Source: Bacteroidales bacterium UBA4295 (GTDB taxonomy: Bacteria; Bacteroidota; Bacteroidia; Bacteroidales; Paludibacteraceae). From it: a stretch of DNA of 64,000 nt. Made by a program: the position numbers and the translations under genes. Of this stretch, positions 57,362 to 64,000 are shown in pieces; within the stretch, counting starts at the first letter, position 1; each line of letters starts with the position of its first letter. The notes beneath the pieces are model-generated. The model ran no database searches. It was given only the letters and a program-made list of their open reading frames with translations, and was not told the DNA's origin. Location of the stretch: NCBI GenBank assembly GCA_002395805.1, contig DGVB01000027.1, forward strand, positions 1 through 64,000, written 5' to 3'.

Positions 57362-59128
57362 ATGAAAAATATTACAAAATATTTTGCTTTGGTATGTGTG
57401 GCGTTAGGAATGGCTTCCTGTGTGCAAGACCTCAATACCACTCCTATTGACCCGAACTCGTCCACATCCTTTAATGCGGATCGTATGTTCACCAAGTGCT
57501 ATTCCTGTATGGCTGTCATCGGGCAATCCGGTCCGGGAGAAGACTCTGATGTAGAAGATATGGATGCAGGTATGTCCGGTTTCTATCGTACTATCTGGTA
57601 TTGTAATGATCTGACTACCGATGAGGCCTTCTGGATCTGGGATGATGATGAGTCTCGCGGTCTGCCGACTACTAACTGGACGGGCTCCAGTGGTATGATC
57701 AAAGGTATCTATACCCGTTTAAACCTCAATATCAAGTATTGCAACCACTATTTGACGTATGGCCCGAAAGAGACCGATGAGGATAAATATCGTCTGGCTG
57801 AGGTACGCTGGATCCGTGCGTTCCACTATTTCTACCTCATGGACTTGTTCCTCTATGCGCCGTTTGTAACGACCGAGTCCAGCGAGTATCCGAATTATAT
57901 CCCACGCCATGAGTTGTATAAGTGGCTGGTAGATGAGTTGAAAGAACTGGAGGTAGAACTCCCTGCTCAGCGTCTCCAGCCATATCGCGTTGGTAAAGCG
58001 GCCGCACAACTCCTCTTGGCGCGTATTTACCTCAATGCGGATGTATATAACAAATTCAACCCGAATTGGACAGCCGGCAATACATGGAGCAAGGCGTACG
58101 ATGAGGCTACCGCTCTTATTAGCGATAACCCGCAACATGCACTTGTAACAACCCCGATTACTACAGACTCCGGTTTCGTTTATACCGCTTACCAGCAGCT
58201 CTTTATGGGTGACAACGATCGTCCTGAGATCATGAAGGAAGCTATCTTCCAAATCTATCAGGATGGTTTATATACCCAAAGCCACGCTGGCGGTAACTTC
58301 CTGGTGGCTGGTCCGCGTTATGGAGGTATGAATGCATGGGGTATTGAGGCGGAATGGCACGCCCTCCGTACTTCCCCGACCCTGATTGACAAGTTCCTCA
58401 AGATCGAGAATATCGACCGTGCTACAGCAGAGGCGATGATTTATGACGAATATCAGATGCCGGAGCAACTCGACGATGATCGTGCAATCTTCTGCTCTTA
58501 TGGTATGAATACGCCGAAAAAACAGAATTTCATCTTGAAGGGTGATATGCAGATGGGTAAAGATGAATGTATCTATAACTCGTGGGCAGGTCTGAAATTT
58601 ACCGGTGTCTATTCGACAGCTTCCCTTCCGAAACTCTCAACCCGTCGTAGTAAAGATTGGGCGGATACCGATATCCCGATGCTTCGTCTGGCTGAGGCCT
58701 ATATGATTCAGGCTGAGGCACTCTTCCGTAAAGGAGATAAGGGCGGAGCACTCAATATCATTAATAATACCATCCGTGCGCGTGCGAACGCAGATCCCTT
58801 ACTGAGTTTGGATGAAGAGGGCTTGCTCGATGAGTGGAGCCGTGAGTTCTGGTTTGAAGGACGACGTCGTATGGACTTGATTCGTTTCGGACGTTTCTTC
58901 GGAGCCGCTCCGGAAATGTATCGCTTCCACTGGGAAGGACGTATGGGCAAAGCGGATATGCCGCCCGCTGTCAATAGCCCGTTCTTCGTTTCCGGCACAC
59001 CGGAATACATGAACTGGTTCCCCATCCCCGATGAGGATAAACGCTCTAACCCGAACTTCAAAACCGATGTTGAGGGCGATGCTCAAAATGAGTTCGCTGC
59101 ACAAGGTGGTGACGGATATGTTTATTAA
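57362..59128 (+). CDS. SusD/RagB-family nutrient-binding outer-membrane lipoprotein
   Basis: A 588-residue lipoprotein starting MKNITKYFALVCVALGMASC at 57362 (lipobox MASC, Cys20); an upstream ATG at 57350 adds only MVNI. SusD landmarks are CVQDLNTTPIDPN, the TPR-like helices WIRAFHYFYLMDLFLYAP and VGKAAAQLLLARIYLNADVY, and PMLRLAEAYMIQAEALFR with the C-terminal LLDEWSREFWFEGRRRMDLI. It caps the SusC barrel and binds the oligosaccharide at the cell surface. Confidence 0.97.
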   Translation: MKNITKYFALVCVALGMASCVQDLNTTPIDPNSSTSFNADRMFTKCYSCMAVIGQSGPGEDSDVEDMDAGMSGFYRTIWYCNDLTTDEAFWIWDDDESRGLPTTNWTGSSGMIKGIYTRLNLNIKYCNHYLTYGPKETDEDKYRLAEVRWIRAFHYFYLMDLFLYAPFVTTESSEYPNYIPRHELYKWLVDELKELEVELPAQRLQPYRVGKAAAQLLLARIYLNADVYNKFNPNWTAGNTWSKAYDEATALISDNPQHALVTTPITTDSGFVYTAYQQLFMGDNDRPEIMKEAIFQIYQDGLYTQSHAGGNFLVAGPRYGGMNAWGIEAEWHALRTSPTLIDKFLKIENIDRATAEAMIYDEYQMPEQLDDDRAIFCSYGMNTPKKQNFILKGDMQMGKDECIYNSWAGLKFTGVYSTASLPKLSTRRSKDWADTDIPMLRLAEAYMIQAEALFRKGDKGGALNIINNTIRARANADPLLSLDEEGLLDEWSREFWFEGRRRMDLIRFGRFFGAAPEMYRFHWEGRMGKADMPPAVNSPFFVSGTPEYMNWFPIPDEDKRSNPNFKTDVEGDAQNEFAAQGGDGYVY

Positions 59129-59232
59129 TCATTAGAAGATAAATATCGAGATATCGACGTGTCGAGAAATCGATTGATCGAATATAAAAACAACAAACTA
59201 ATTAACATTATTAACCAAAAACAAAACAAATT
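59129..59232 (+). repeat. susD-CBM gap with period-8 repeat (NNATCGAN x5)
   Basis: Five 8-mers at 59143-59182: ATATCGAG, ATATCGAC, GTGTCGAG, AAATCGAT, TGATCGAA, each with palindromic core TCGA. They are followed by a C- and A-rich leader (AACAACAAACTAATTAACA and on), typical of strongly translated Bacteroidota genes. Confidence 0.8.
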
Positions 59233-60570
59233 ATGCGTAAAATTTATGCTTTTTTGGCAGCAGCGCTGATGAGCGTTAGCGTATTTGCTGCAAAGGACGT
59301 GGTTCCTTCTGACGCTGTTCTCGCTGATTATTACAACCAGGGTGACGTTTGTGTATGTTTCTTCGTTCCGGCTGACATGAACTGTAACAACATCGTTCTT
59401 ACCGGTTCGTTCAACGGTTGGAGCAGCACTCCGGCTGAGTGTGTAGCTGTTGAGGCTGTTGAGGGTTACGACGGTTGGTATGTGGCTTCTTTCGAGCCGG
59501 AAGCTGAACCGGACGCTGAGAAGGGTATGCAGGCTAAGCCGATCATGCTTGACGTAGATGGTAACTTCAACTGGGAGTACCAAGTAGGTGCTGCTACCGC
59601 TATCCGCGGTGGTGTACAGGTTGTACAAGGTGCTTATGCAGGTGAGATCGACATGATCAACTATGGCGCTGACGCTCCGAACGTATTTACCGTTGATGGA
59701 TGGAAACAAAATCCGTGTACAGCTATCTACCACAACTACACCGTTACCGTTGTCAGCGATGGTTGCGGCGGTTACGTAGTTCCGTTTATCGTAGGTGGTA
59801 TGAACGGTTGGACTTTCCAACAGATGCAGTTGGATGTTGAGAAGACTCAGGAGTATGGTGTTCCGACGTACTATTTCAACTTTAAGGCTGCTGAGAACAC
59901 TCCGTATCAGATCGTTAGCGGTTTGATGGGTGAGACCGGTGAGCTCGAGGTAGAGCCGGCATGGGCTGACGATGCTTACATGCAGAAGCTCGTTGACGAT
60001 GTATGGGCTCGTATCCCGGGTGAAGAAGGTGACAACCAACTGACCCACGAGGAGGCTAACATCGTTTGGGACCTCCGTGCTGAGGATCTCCGTTGGGCTC
60101 GTTGCGACGATACTCCTGCTGAGACCGTTGTCGTTAGCGTGAAGTTCCCGACCGAGAACTTCCCTGCTGAAGGCGTAGAGATCATCGGTGGTTTCGATGC
60201 ATGGGCAGGTACCGCTATGACACTCGCCGGCGACGTTTATACCGCAACGATTGAGGCTAAGCCGAGCCAATTCTTCAAGTTCCGTTCCGCTGGTTCTTGG
60301 AATCAAGAGCTCGAGGTTTACACAGAGAACGATGAGTGGGTTAAGATTGGTGACAACCAACTCGTATTCGGCCAACTCTGGCAAGGTGAAGAAGGTAATC
60401 GCACTATTGAACTCGACTTCAGCAATGCAGATACCTATCGCTGGACAGAACCGCAAGGTATCGAGAACATCACTCTGACCGAGAAGGCCCACAAGGTTGT
60501 TGTTGACGGTGTGCTCTACATCGTTCGTGACAACAAGATGTTCAACGTTCAAGGCGCACAAGTTCGCTAA
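59233..60570 (+). CDS. secreted protein with starch-binding-like (CBM48/CBM20-like) modules and C-terminal sorting tail
   Basis: A 445-residue protein with a signal peptide (MRKIYAFLAAALMSVSVFAA). The first half has CVCFFVPADMNCNNIVLTGS then FNGWSSTPAECVAVE; the second has VEIIGGFDAWAGTAMTLAGD then VYTATIEAKPSQFFKFR. Both are glycogen/starch-binding beta-sandwich patterns (FNGW). A middle VGGMNGWTFQQMQLDVEKTQ may be a third. The last 30 residues (AHKVVVDGVLYIVRDNKMFN to the end) match the presumed type IX tail on two other proteins here. It occupies the SusE/SusF position. Codon use is extreme (GCT, GGT, CGT), implying very high expression. Confidence 0.82.
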   Translation: MRKIYAFLAAALMSVSVFAAKDVVPSDAVLADYYNQGDVCVCFFVPADMNCNNIVLTGSFNGWSSTPAECVAVEAVEGYDGWYVASFEPEAEPDAEKGMQAKPIMLDVDGNFNWEYQVGAATAIRGGVQVVQGAYAGEIDMINYGADAPNVFTVDGWKQNPCTAIYHNYTVTVVSDGCGGYVVPFIVGGMNGWTFQQMQLDVEKTQEYGVPTYYFNFKAAENTPYQIVSGLMGETGELEVEPAWADDAYMQKLVDDVWARIPGEEGDNQLTHEEANIVWDLRAEDLRWARCDDTPAETVVVSVKFPTENFPAEGVEIIGGFDAWAGTAMTLAGDVYTATIEAKPSQFFKFRSAGSWNQELEVYTENDEWVKIGDNQLVFGQLWQGEEGNRTIELDFSNADTYRWTEPQGIENITLTEKAHKVVVDGVLYIVRDNKMFNVQGAQVR

Positions 60571-60641
60571 TCACCAGATTACTAGATCACTAGATTACTA
60601 GATTACTAGATTTCTAGAATACTAGTCCTCTAGTCAACTGG
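60570..60641 (+). repeat. period-8 tandem repeat with CTAG cores x9
   Basis: Nine 8-mers (ATCACCAG, ATTACTAG, ATCACTAG, ATTACTAG, ATTACTAG, ATTTCTAG, AATACTAG, TCCTCTAG, TCAACTGG), seven with a CTAG core, directly after the CBM gene stop and before the terminator. Confidence 0.93.
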
Positions 60642-60649
60642 CAAAAAAA

Positions 60650-60675
60650 ATAGCCCGGGCATTTGCTCGGGCTAT
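60650..60675 (+). terminator. strong bidirectional terminator
   Basis: ATAGCCCGGGC and GCTCGGGCTAT pair over 11 bp (one G-U) around loop ATTT. It is preceded by eight A residues (a U-tract for the minus strand) and followed by CTTTCTT. It ends the SusCD operon and can also end the converging GH2 transcript. Confidence 0.93.
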
Positions 60676-60733
60676 CTTTCTTACTATGTATTACCTGTGT
60701 ATCTCCTGGTTTTATCGTATCCCACCTATACTT

Positions 60734-60754
60734 ATAATATACATAGTATATTAT
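60734..60754. promoter_or_regulatory. palindrome ATAATATAC-ATA-GTATATTAT
   Basis: Nine-base perfect arms around ATA, with the same TATAC-ATA-GTATA centre as 51473-51497. It lies just past the GH2 stop codon. Function unknown. Confidence 0.5.
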
Positions 60755-60775
60755 TCCGTGATTTTTAAATGGGCT

Positions 60776-63175
60776 CTATTTTACTAAGCGGAATTCTCCT
60801 TTACTCCCCTTCTTTATAATAAACGTACATTGTCCTGCAAAAGCGTGCATCTTAGGCTCTGTAAAACTGTCCAGACACGCAGCATCGCCGTTTGCTGCAG
60901 CTACAAAACCATCTCCCTCATACTCAATCAGATTATCAGCGAAGGGACAAAGATGGCCTTTCTTATCCACAACCCGAATCGTCATATAGCATAACTCCTC
61001 CGGATTCTCTTTCTCATTCGCCCAAATTACCTCCAAATGATGTGGCTTGCCGGCTTTATATACAAACTGACGTGCTGCTTCTTGACCATTCTCGTCATAG
61101 GCTACCACTTTTATCATTTTCTTTTTGTATGGCACTTTGAACCACATCAGCCTGTATCGCGGCAGCAATTCCGGACGAGGTGCACTTCCCCATTCTGGGA
61201 TGTCAAAGGTGCCTACTTCCGGCATTTGGCTCACACCATCAATCGTTTCTCCCTTACTCAGCCGCTCTGTCTCTTCGGCGGTCGCGAAGCGCAATTTGCC
61301 GTAACTTTTCTTGCCGACAAAAAGTTCCGCGCTCGGGTAGGTGGTATAGCAGAATACCGCCACGCTATCGCCTCGCCTCCAATTCCAATGTGGTAACACG
61401 TGCAGGGTCTCTGCTTTCTTGTTCCATTGGCTGCGATAAAGCCAGTAACGGTCTTTGGGCAAAGAAGCAAGATCTATAATACCGAAATAACTGCTATGAC
61501 TTGGCCAAGCGTCTGTGTCGTAAGGAGAAGGCTCGCCTAAGTAGTCAAATCCTGTCCATACAAACTGACCCAGCGTCCAACTATAATCGTCCTGCAACTG
61601 AAAATCCTGTTCCGGCAGACCCGACCATGCGCAGTATTCTACATCATAGCCGCTACTTTGGTTGTCTGCATATTTTGCATCGGGTTGAATGATTGCAGGC
61701 AGTTTATACACGCCTCTTGAAGAAACGGTAGAAGCTGTTTCGGAGCCCAAGATCATTTTCTGAGGCAGGTTTTCGTATCCTTCAATATAACGCCCCGTAC
61801 GATAGTTGAAACCCGGCAGTTCCACAGCCGCTCCAAAACCGTTATGAATAACGTGCATCGCCTGATCCATTCCGTTTGTTACCGGTCGGGTAGGGTCTAA
61901 CTGATGAAAAAGTTCCTGCAACTTCGTTACAATCTCAATGCCGTCTGGCAGCACTTGGTTCCATACTTCATTGCCGCTCGACCATAGCATCACAGACGTG
62001 TTATTCCGGTAATGCTTCACCATATTGGTGATGTCCCATTTCCACCAATCGTCAAACTCCACGCTGTAGTCATTTTCCGTTTTGCCGTGGTTCCATACGT
62101 CGAAAGGCTCAATCATCATCATCATACCCATTTCGTCGCATAGTTTTACTAACTCCGGAGCAGGCATGTTATGACTTGTACGGATGGCGTCGCAGCCCAT
62201 ATCTTGTAGCATCTTGATTTGATGCCGAAGCGCATCTTTATGTATGGCTGCTCCAAGCGGCCCTAAATCATGGTGGAGACATACACCTTTGAACTTGCGT
62301 GTCTCGCCGTTCAACTGAAAACCTTTCTCCGCTGTATAACTGATACTCCGGATACCAAAACGTGTCTCTTTTACGTCCAAAATCTCATTACCGCGCATTA
62401 CTCTCGTTCGTGCGATATGCAGATGCGGACTCTCCGGACTCCATAACTGAGGACCGAATACATCGGCTGAACCCTTCTGACCGCGGATTGTAGCAATCAC
62501 TTTGTCCTCAAAAATCAGGTCGGTCTCTATGGTCACTCCTGCTTGCTCCGCTGTTGTTTCCTCTACGCCGTTCTGCAGCTCCACCTCAATGGTCACTTGG
62601 GCGAACTCTTTGCTCACTTTCGGCGTCCGAATGAGCACACCAAAGGTCGGAATGTGTATAGGGTCGCTCTCTACCAGATGCACATTTCGATATAGTCCCG
62701 CTCCCGGGTACCAGCGGCTCTGCTGAGGTTTGTTCTCCAGCCAAACATCTATATCAACGCTGTCACCTGTGATGAGTTGCGGCAGGATATAGCAGTCAAA
62801 CGTGTTGTACCCGTACGGCCAATAGACCATCTCTTCGCCGTTCACATACACGTCGGCATGACTCATAGCACCGTCGAATACGAGCGTATAGAATTTATCC
62901 TTATTCACTTTTACGCGCGTGCGATAGTGTCCTTTGCCCATCCACGGAAGACCACCGCTTCGGCCGGTCTTCCACGTCGGTTCTTTCTCGCCGTTCTGCA
63001 CTACAACCACTTCCTGTAAGTCGTTCGCCCGGTCGAAGGGACCGCTGATAGCCCAATCGTGCGGCACGCGCACTTCATGCCACGTCGTGTCTACATACGG
63101 CATCTGTTCCGACGGCTCTTGCCGGAACTGCCAACTCGTCAATAAGGTCGAGATGGCTAATAAAATAGAAATCAT
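60776..63175 (-). CDS. glycoside hydrolase family 2 beta-galactosidase
   Basis: A 799-residue GH2 enzyme starting MISILLAISTLLTSWQFRQE at 63175 (overlaps galM by 4 bases), a signal or anchor helix. Sugar-binding domain: VRVPHDWAISGPFD, GHYRTRVKVNKDKFYTLVFD, YPYGYNTFD-like WPYGYNTFDCYI. TIM barrel: FKGVCLHHDLGPLGAAIHKD, IRTSHNMPAPELVKLCDEMG, acid/base Glu in VMLWSSGNEVWNQ and nucleophile Glu in ILGSETAS. A C-terminal Ig-like region follows (DENGQEAARQFVYKAGKPHH). It probably removes beta-galactose from oligosaccharides in the periplasm. With galM it forms a galactose module. Confidence 0.93.
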   Translation of the reverse strand: MISILLAISTLLTSWQFRQEPSEQMPYVDTTWHEVRVPHDWAISGPFDRANDLQEVVVVQNGEKEPTWKTGRSGGLPWMGKGHYRTRVKVNKDKFYTLVFDGAMSHADVYVNGEEMVYWPYGYNTFDCYILPQLITGDSVDIDVWLENKPQQSRWYPGAGLYRNVHLVESDPIHIPTFGVLIRTPKVSKEFAQVTIEVELQNGVEETTAEQAGVTIETDLIFEDKVIATIRGQKGSADVFGPQLWSPESPHLHIARTRVMRGNEILDVKETRFGIRSISYTAEKGFQLNGETRKFKGVCLHHDLGPLGAAIHKDALRHQIKMLQDMGCDAIRTSHNMPAPELVKLCDEMGMMMMIEPFDVWNHGKTENDYSVEFDDWWKWDITNMVKHYRNNTSVMLWSSGNEVWNQVLPDGIEIVTKLQELFHQLDPTRPVTNGMDQAMHVIHNGFGAAVELPGFNYRTGRYIEGYENLPQKMILGSETASTVSSRGVYKLPAIIQPDAKYADNQSSGYDVEYCAWSGLPEQDFQLQDDYSWTLGQFVWTGFDYLGEPSPYDTDAWPSHSSYFGIIDLASLPKDRYWLYRSQWNKKAETLHVLPHWNWRRGDSVAVFCYTTYPSAELFVGKKSYGKLRFATAEETERLSKGETIDGVSQMPEVGTFDIPEWGSAPRPELLPRYRLMWFKVPYKKKMIKVVAYDENGQEAARQFVYKAGKPHHLEVIWANEKENPEELCYMTIRVVDKKGHLCPFADNLIEYEGDGFVAAANGDAACLDSFTEPKMHAFAGQCTFIIKKGSKGEFRLVK

Positions 63176-64000
63176 AAGAATCTGTACTCTGTTGTTTCGT
63201 CCAACTTTTCTCCCGGACGAAGAATAATATTCGGGAAACCGGCATGATTGATGCTGTCCGGCCAGTTTTGCGCCTCCAGACAAACGGCATGCTGTACGTC
63301 ATACATCTTTCCGTTCTTGCCTTCGTTTTGCTCCACCCAGTTGCCGGTATACACTTGCAAACCCTTCATGGTTGTCCAGCATTCCATAGTCCGTCCGTCG
63401 GCTTCCAATGTAGCAGCATGGCGCAATTCTTTTGGAGCGTCTCCGGTGCATAGACACCAGTTGTTGTCTATGCCTCGGCCTGGCGCGAAGAACGGGTCGT
63501 CAATGCGGTCGCCGATATGAGTGGGCTGGCGGAAATCCATCGGTGTGCCTTCTACAGAAAGAATCTCTCCTGTCGGACAGGCGGTCTCGTCGAAAGGTGT
63601 GTATTTATCCGCAAATATCTGGAGCACATGCTCATGTATTTTTCCGCTGTCTTCACCCGCCAGGTTGAAATAGGCATGGTTCGTCATCGCGATGATGGTC
63701 GGAGCATCGGTCTTCGCTTCATAATGAATGACCAGCCGGTTATCTTTTGTTGCCGTGTAGGTTACATAGACATCCACATTGCCCGGATAACCTTCCTCGC
63801 CGTCTTTTGCGCGGTAGTGTAGTGTAATCTCATAGAGGCTCTGCGCCGTTACATCCCATATCTTGGCATTGAATCCCTCTATGCCTCCATGCAAACTATT
63901 GGTGCCGTTGTTGATCGGTAATTGGTATTGTTTGCCGTCCAGCGTAAATTTACCGTCTTTGATTCGGTTCGCCACGCGTCCGCAAATTGCATTGAAATAA
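63172..64000 (-). CDS. galM: aldose 1-epimerase (galactose mutarotase), 5' end outside window
   Basis: The frame is open to the right edge: codons before the GTG at 63975 read YFNAICGRVANRIKDG, the normal GalM sequence, so that GTG is not the start and the gene continues beyond 64000. Visible motifs are INNGTNSLHGGIEGFNAKIW, MTNHAYFNLAGEDSG with the catalytic His, PFDETACPTGEI and the C-terminal VCLEAQNWPDSINHAGFPNI with the catalytic Glu. It converts beta- to alpha-galactose released by the adjoining GH2 enzyme. About 276 codons are present; 80-100 residues are likely missing. Confidence 0.95.
   Translation of the reverse strand, partial: YFNAICGRVANRIKDGKFTLDGKQYQLPINNGTNSLHGGIEGFNAKIWDVTAQSLYEITLHYRAKDGEEGYPGNVDVYVTYTATKDNRLVIHYEAKTDAPTIIAMTNHAYFNLAGEDSGKIHEHVLQIFADKYTPFDETACPTGEILSVEGTPMDFRQPTHIGDRIDDPFFAPGRGIDNNWCLCTGDAPKELRHAATLEADGRTMECWTTMKGLQVYTGNWVEQNEGKNGKMYDVQHAVCLEAQNWPDSINHAGFPNIILRPGEKLDETTEYRFL

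Noticed and set aside
59125..60561. 478-residue open frame antisense to the CBM-like gene
   Set aside because: It comes from the extreme codon bias of the real gene (GCT, GGT, GTT, CGT read backwards). It has no start context, no domain, and the sense frame has a signal peptide, modules and a sorting tail.

Overview
The window reads as a chromosome segment of a Bacteroidales bacterium (phylum Bacteroidota). The evidence is a SusC/SusD pair, GldG, DUF5683 beside ParAB, a DUF4861-KduD-KduI cluster, a leucine-rich-repeat surface protein, and four promoters of the Bacteroidota type (TTTG or TTGC, 19-20 nt spacer, TAnnTTTG). No phage, transposase, integron or CRISPR array is visible. Genes are packed tightly, with many ATGA or TAATG stop/start overlaps.

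Layout. (1) 1-5937, plus strand: a surface-glycan locus with the tail of 2-aminoethylphosphonate transaminase (phnW), a CTP:aminoethylphosphonate cytidylyltransferase-like gene (pntC), an ornithine-cyclodeaminase/mu-crystallin-like dehydrogenase, a LicD phosphotransferase, two glycosyltransferases and UDP-galactopyranose mutase (glf). Together they predict a phosphonate-decorated, galactofuranose-containing polysaccharide. (2) 23036-5906, minus strand, 16 genes in one direction: nrnA, a PPIC chaperone, gldG, a LysM/binding-protein fusion, an outer-membrane barrel, kduI-kduD-DUF4861 (uronate catabolism), a GT9 transferase, parA-parB, DUF5683, mltD, a MerR regulator and a YfhO membrane protein. 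A good promoter lies at 23369-23399. (3) 23550-23620: tRNA-Gln(CTG), divergently promoted, with its own terminator. (4) 51207-23648, all minus strand: recQ, rimO, two HU-domain genes (one fused to a membrane helix and LysM), uvrA, a CapD-type dehydratase, a WecA/TagO-type transferase, an ABC-F protein, a deacetylase-like gene, glycosyltransferases, a secreted EEP nuclease-like protein, a PL9 pectate lyase, an LRR protein, DUF2130, a BASS transporter and a run of small enzymes. (5) 51732-60570, plus strand: a starch/oligosaccharide-type uptake operon (SLC45-like MFS, unknown lipoprotein, SusC, SusD, a secreted protein with starch-binding-like modules), ending in a strong terminator. (6) 64000-60776, minus strand: galM (cut by the window edge) and a GH2 beta-galactosidase.

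The most unusual feature is a pervasive population of short tandem repeats, mostly of period 7 and less often 8. They fill gene junctions on the minus-strand directon and also sit inside coding sequence. They supply stop codons and C-terminal tails (gldG, nrnA, the barrel protein), a GTG start codon (barrel protein), most of two secretion signal peptides (PL9 and EEP), extra loops in RimO, and part of GldG. NrnA separately carries three in-frame copies of a larger 55-86 bp repetitive element. An 85-bp intergenic unit with 83 identical positions occurs at two distant loci, and two 120-140 bp imperfect palindromes occupy gene junctions.

Calls rest on reading translated sequence and motifs by eye; no database search was run. 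Starts were moved inward where the longest frame ran back into a neighbour or a repeat array.
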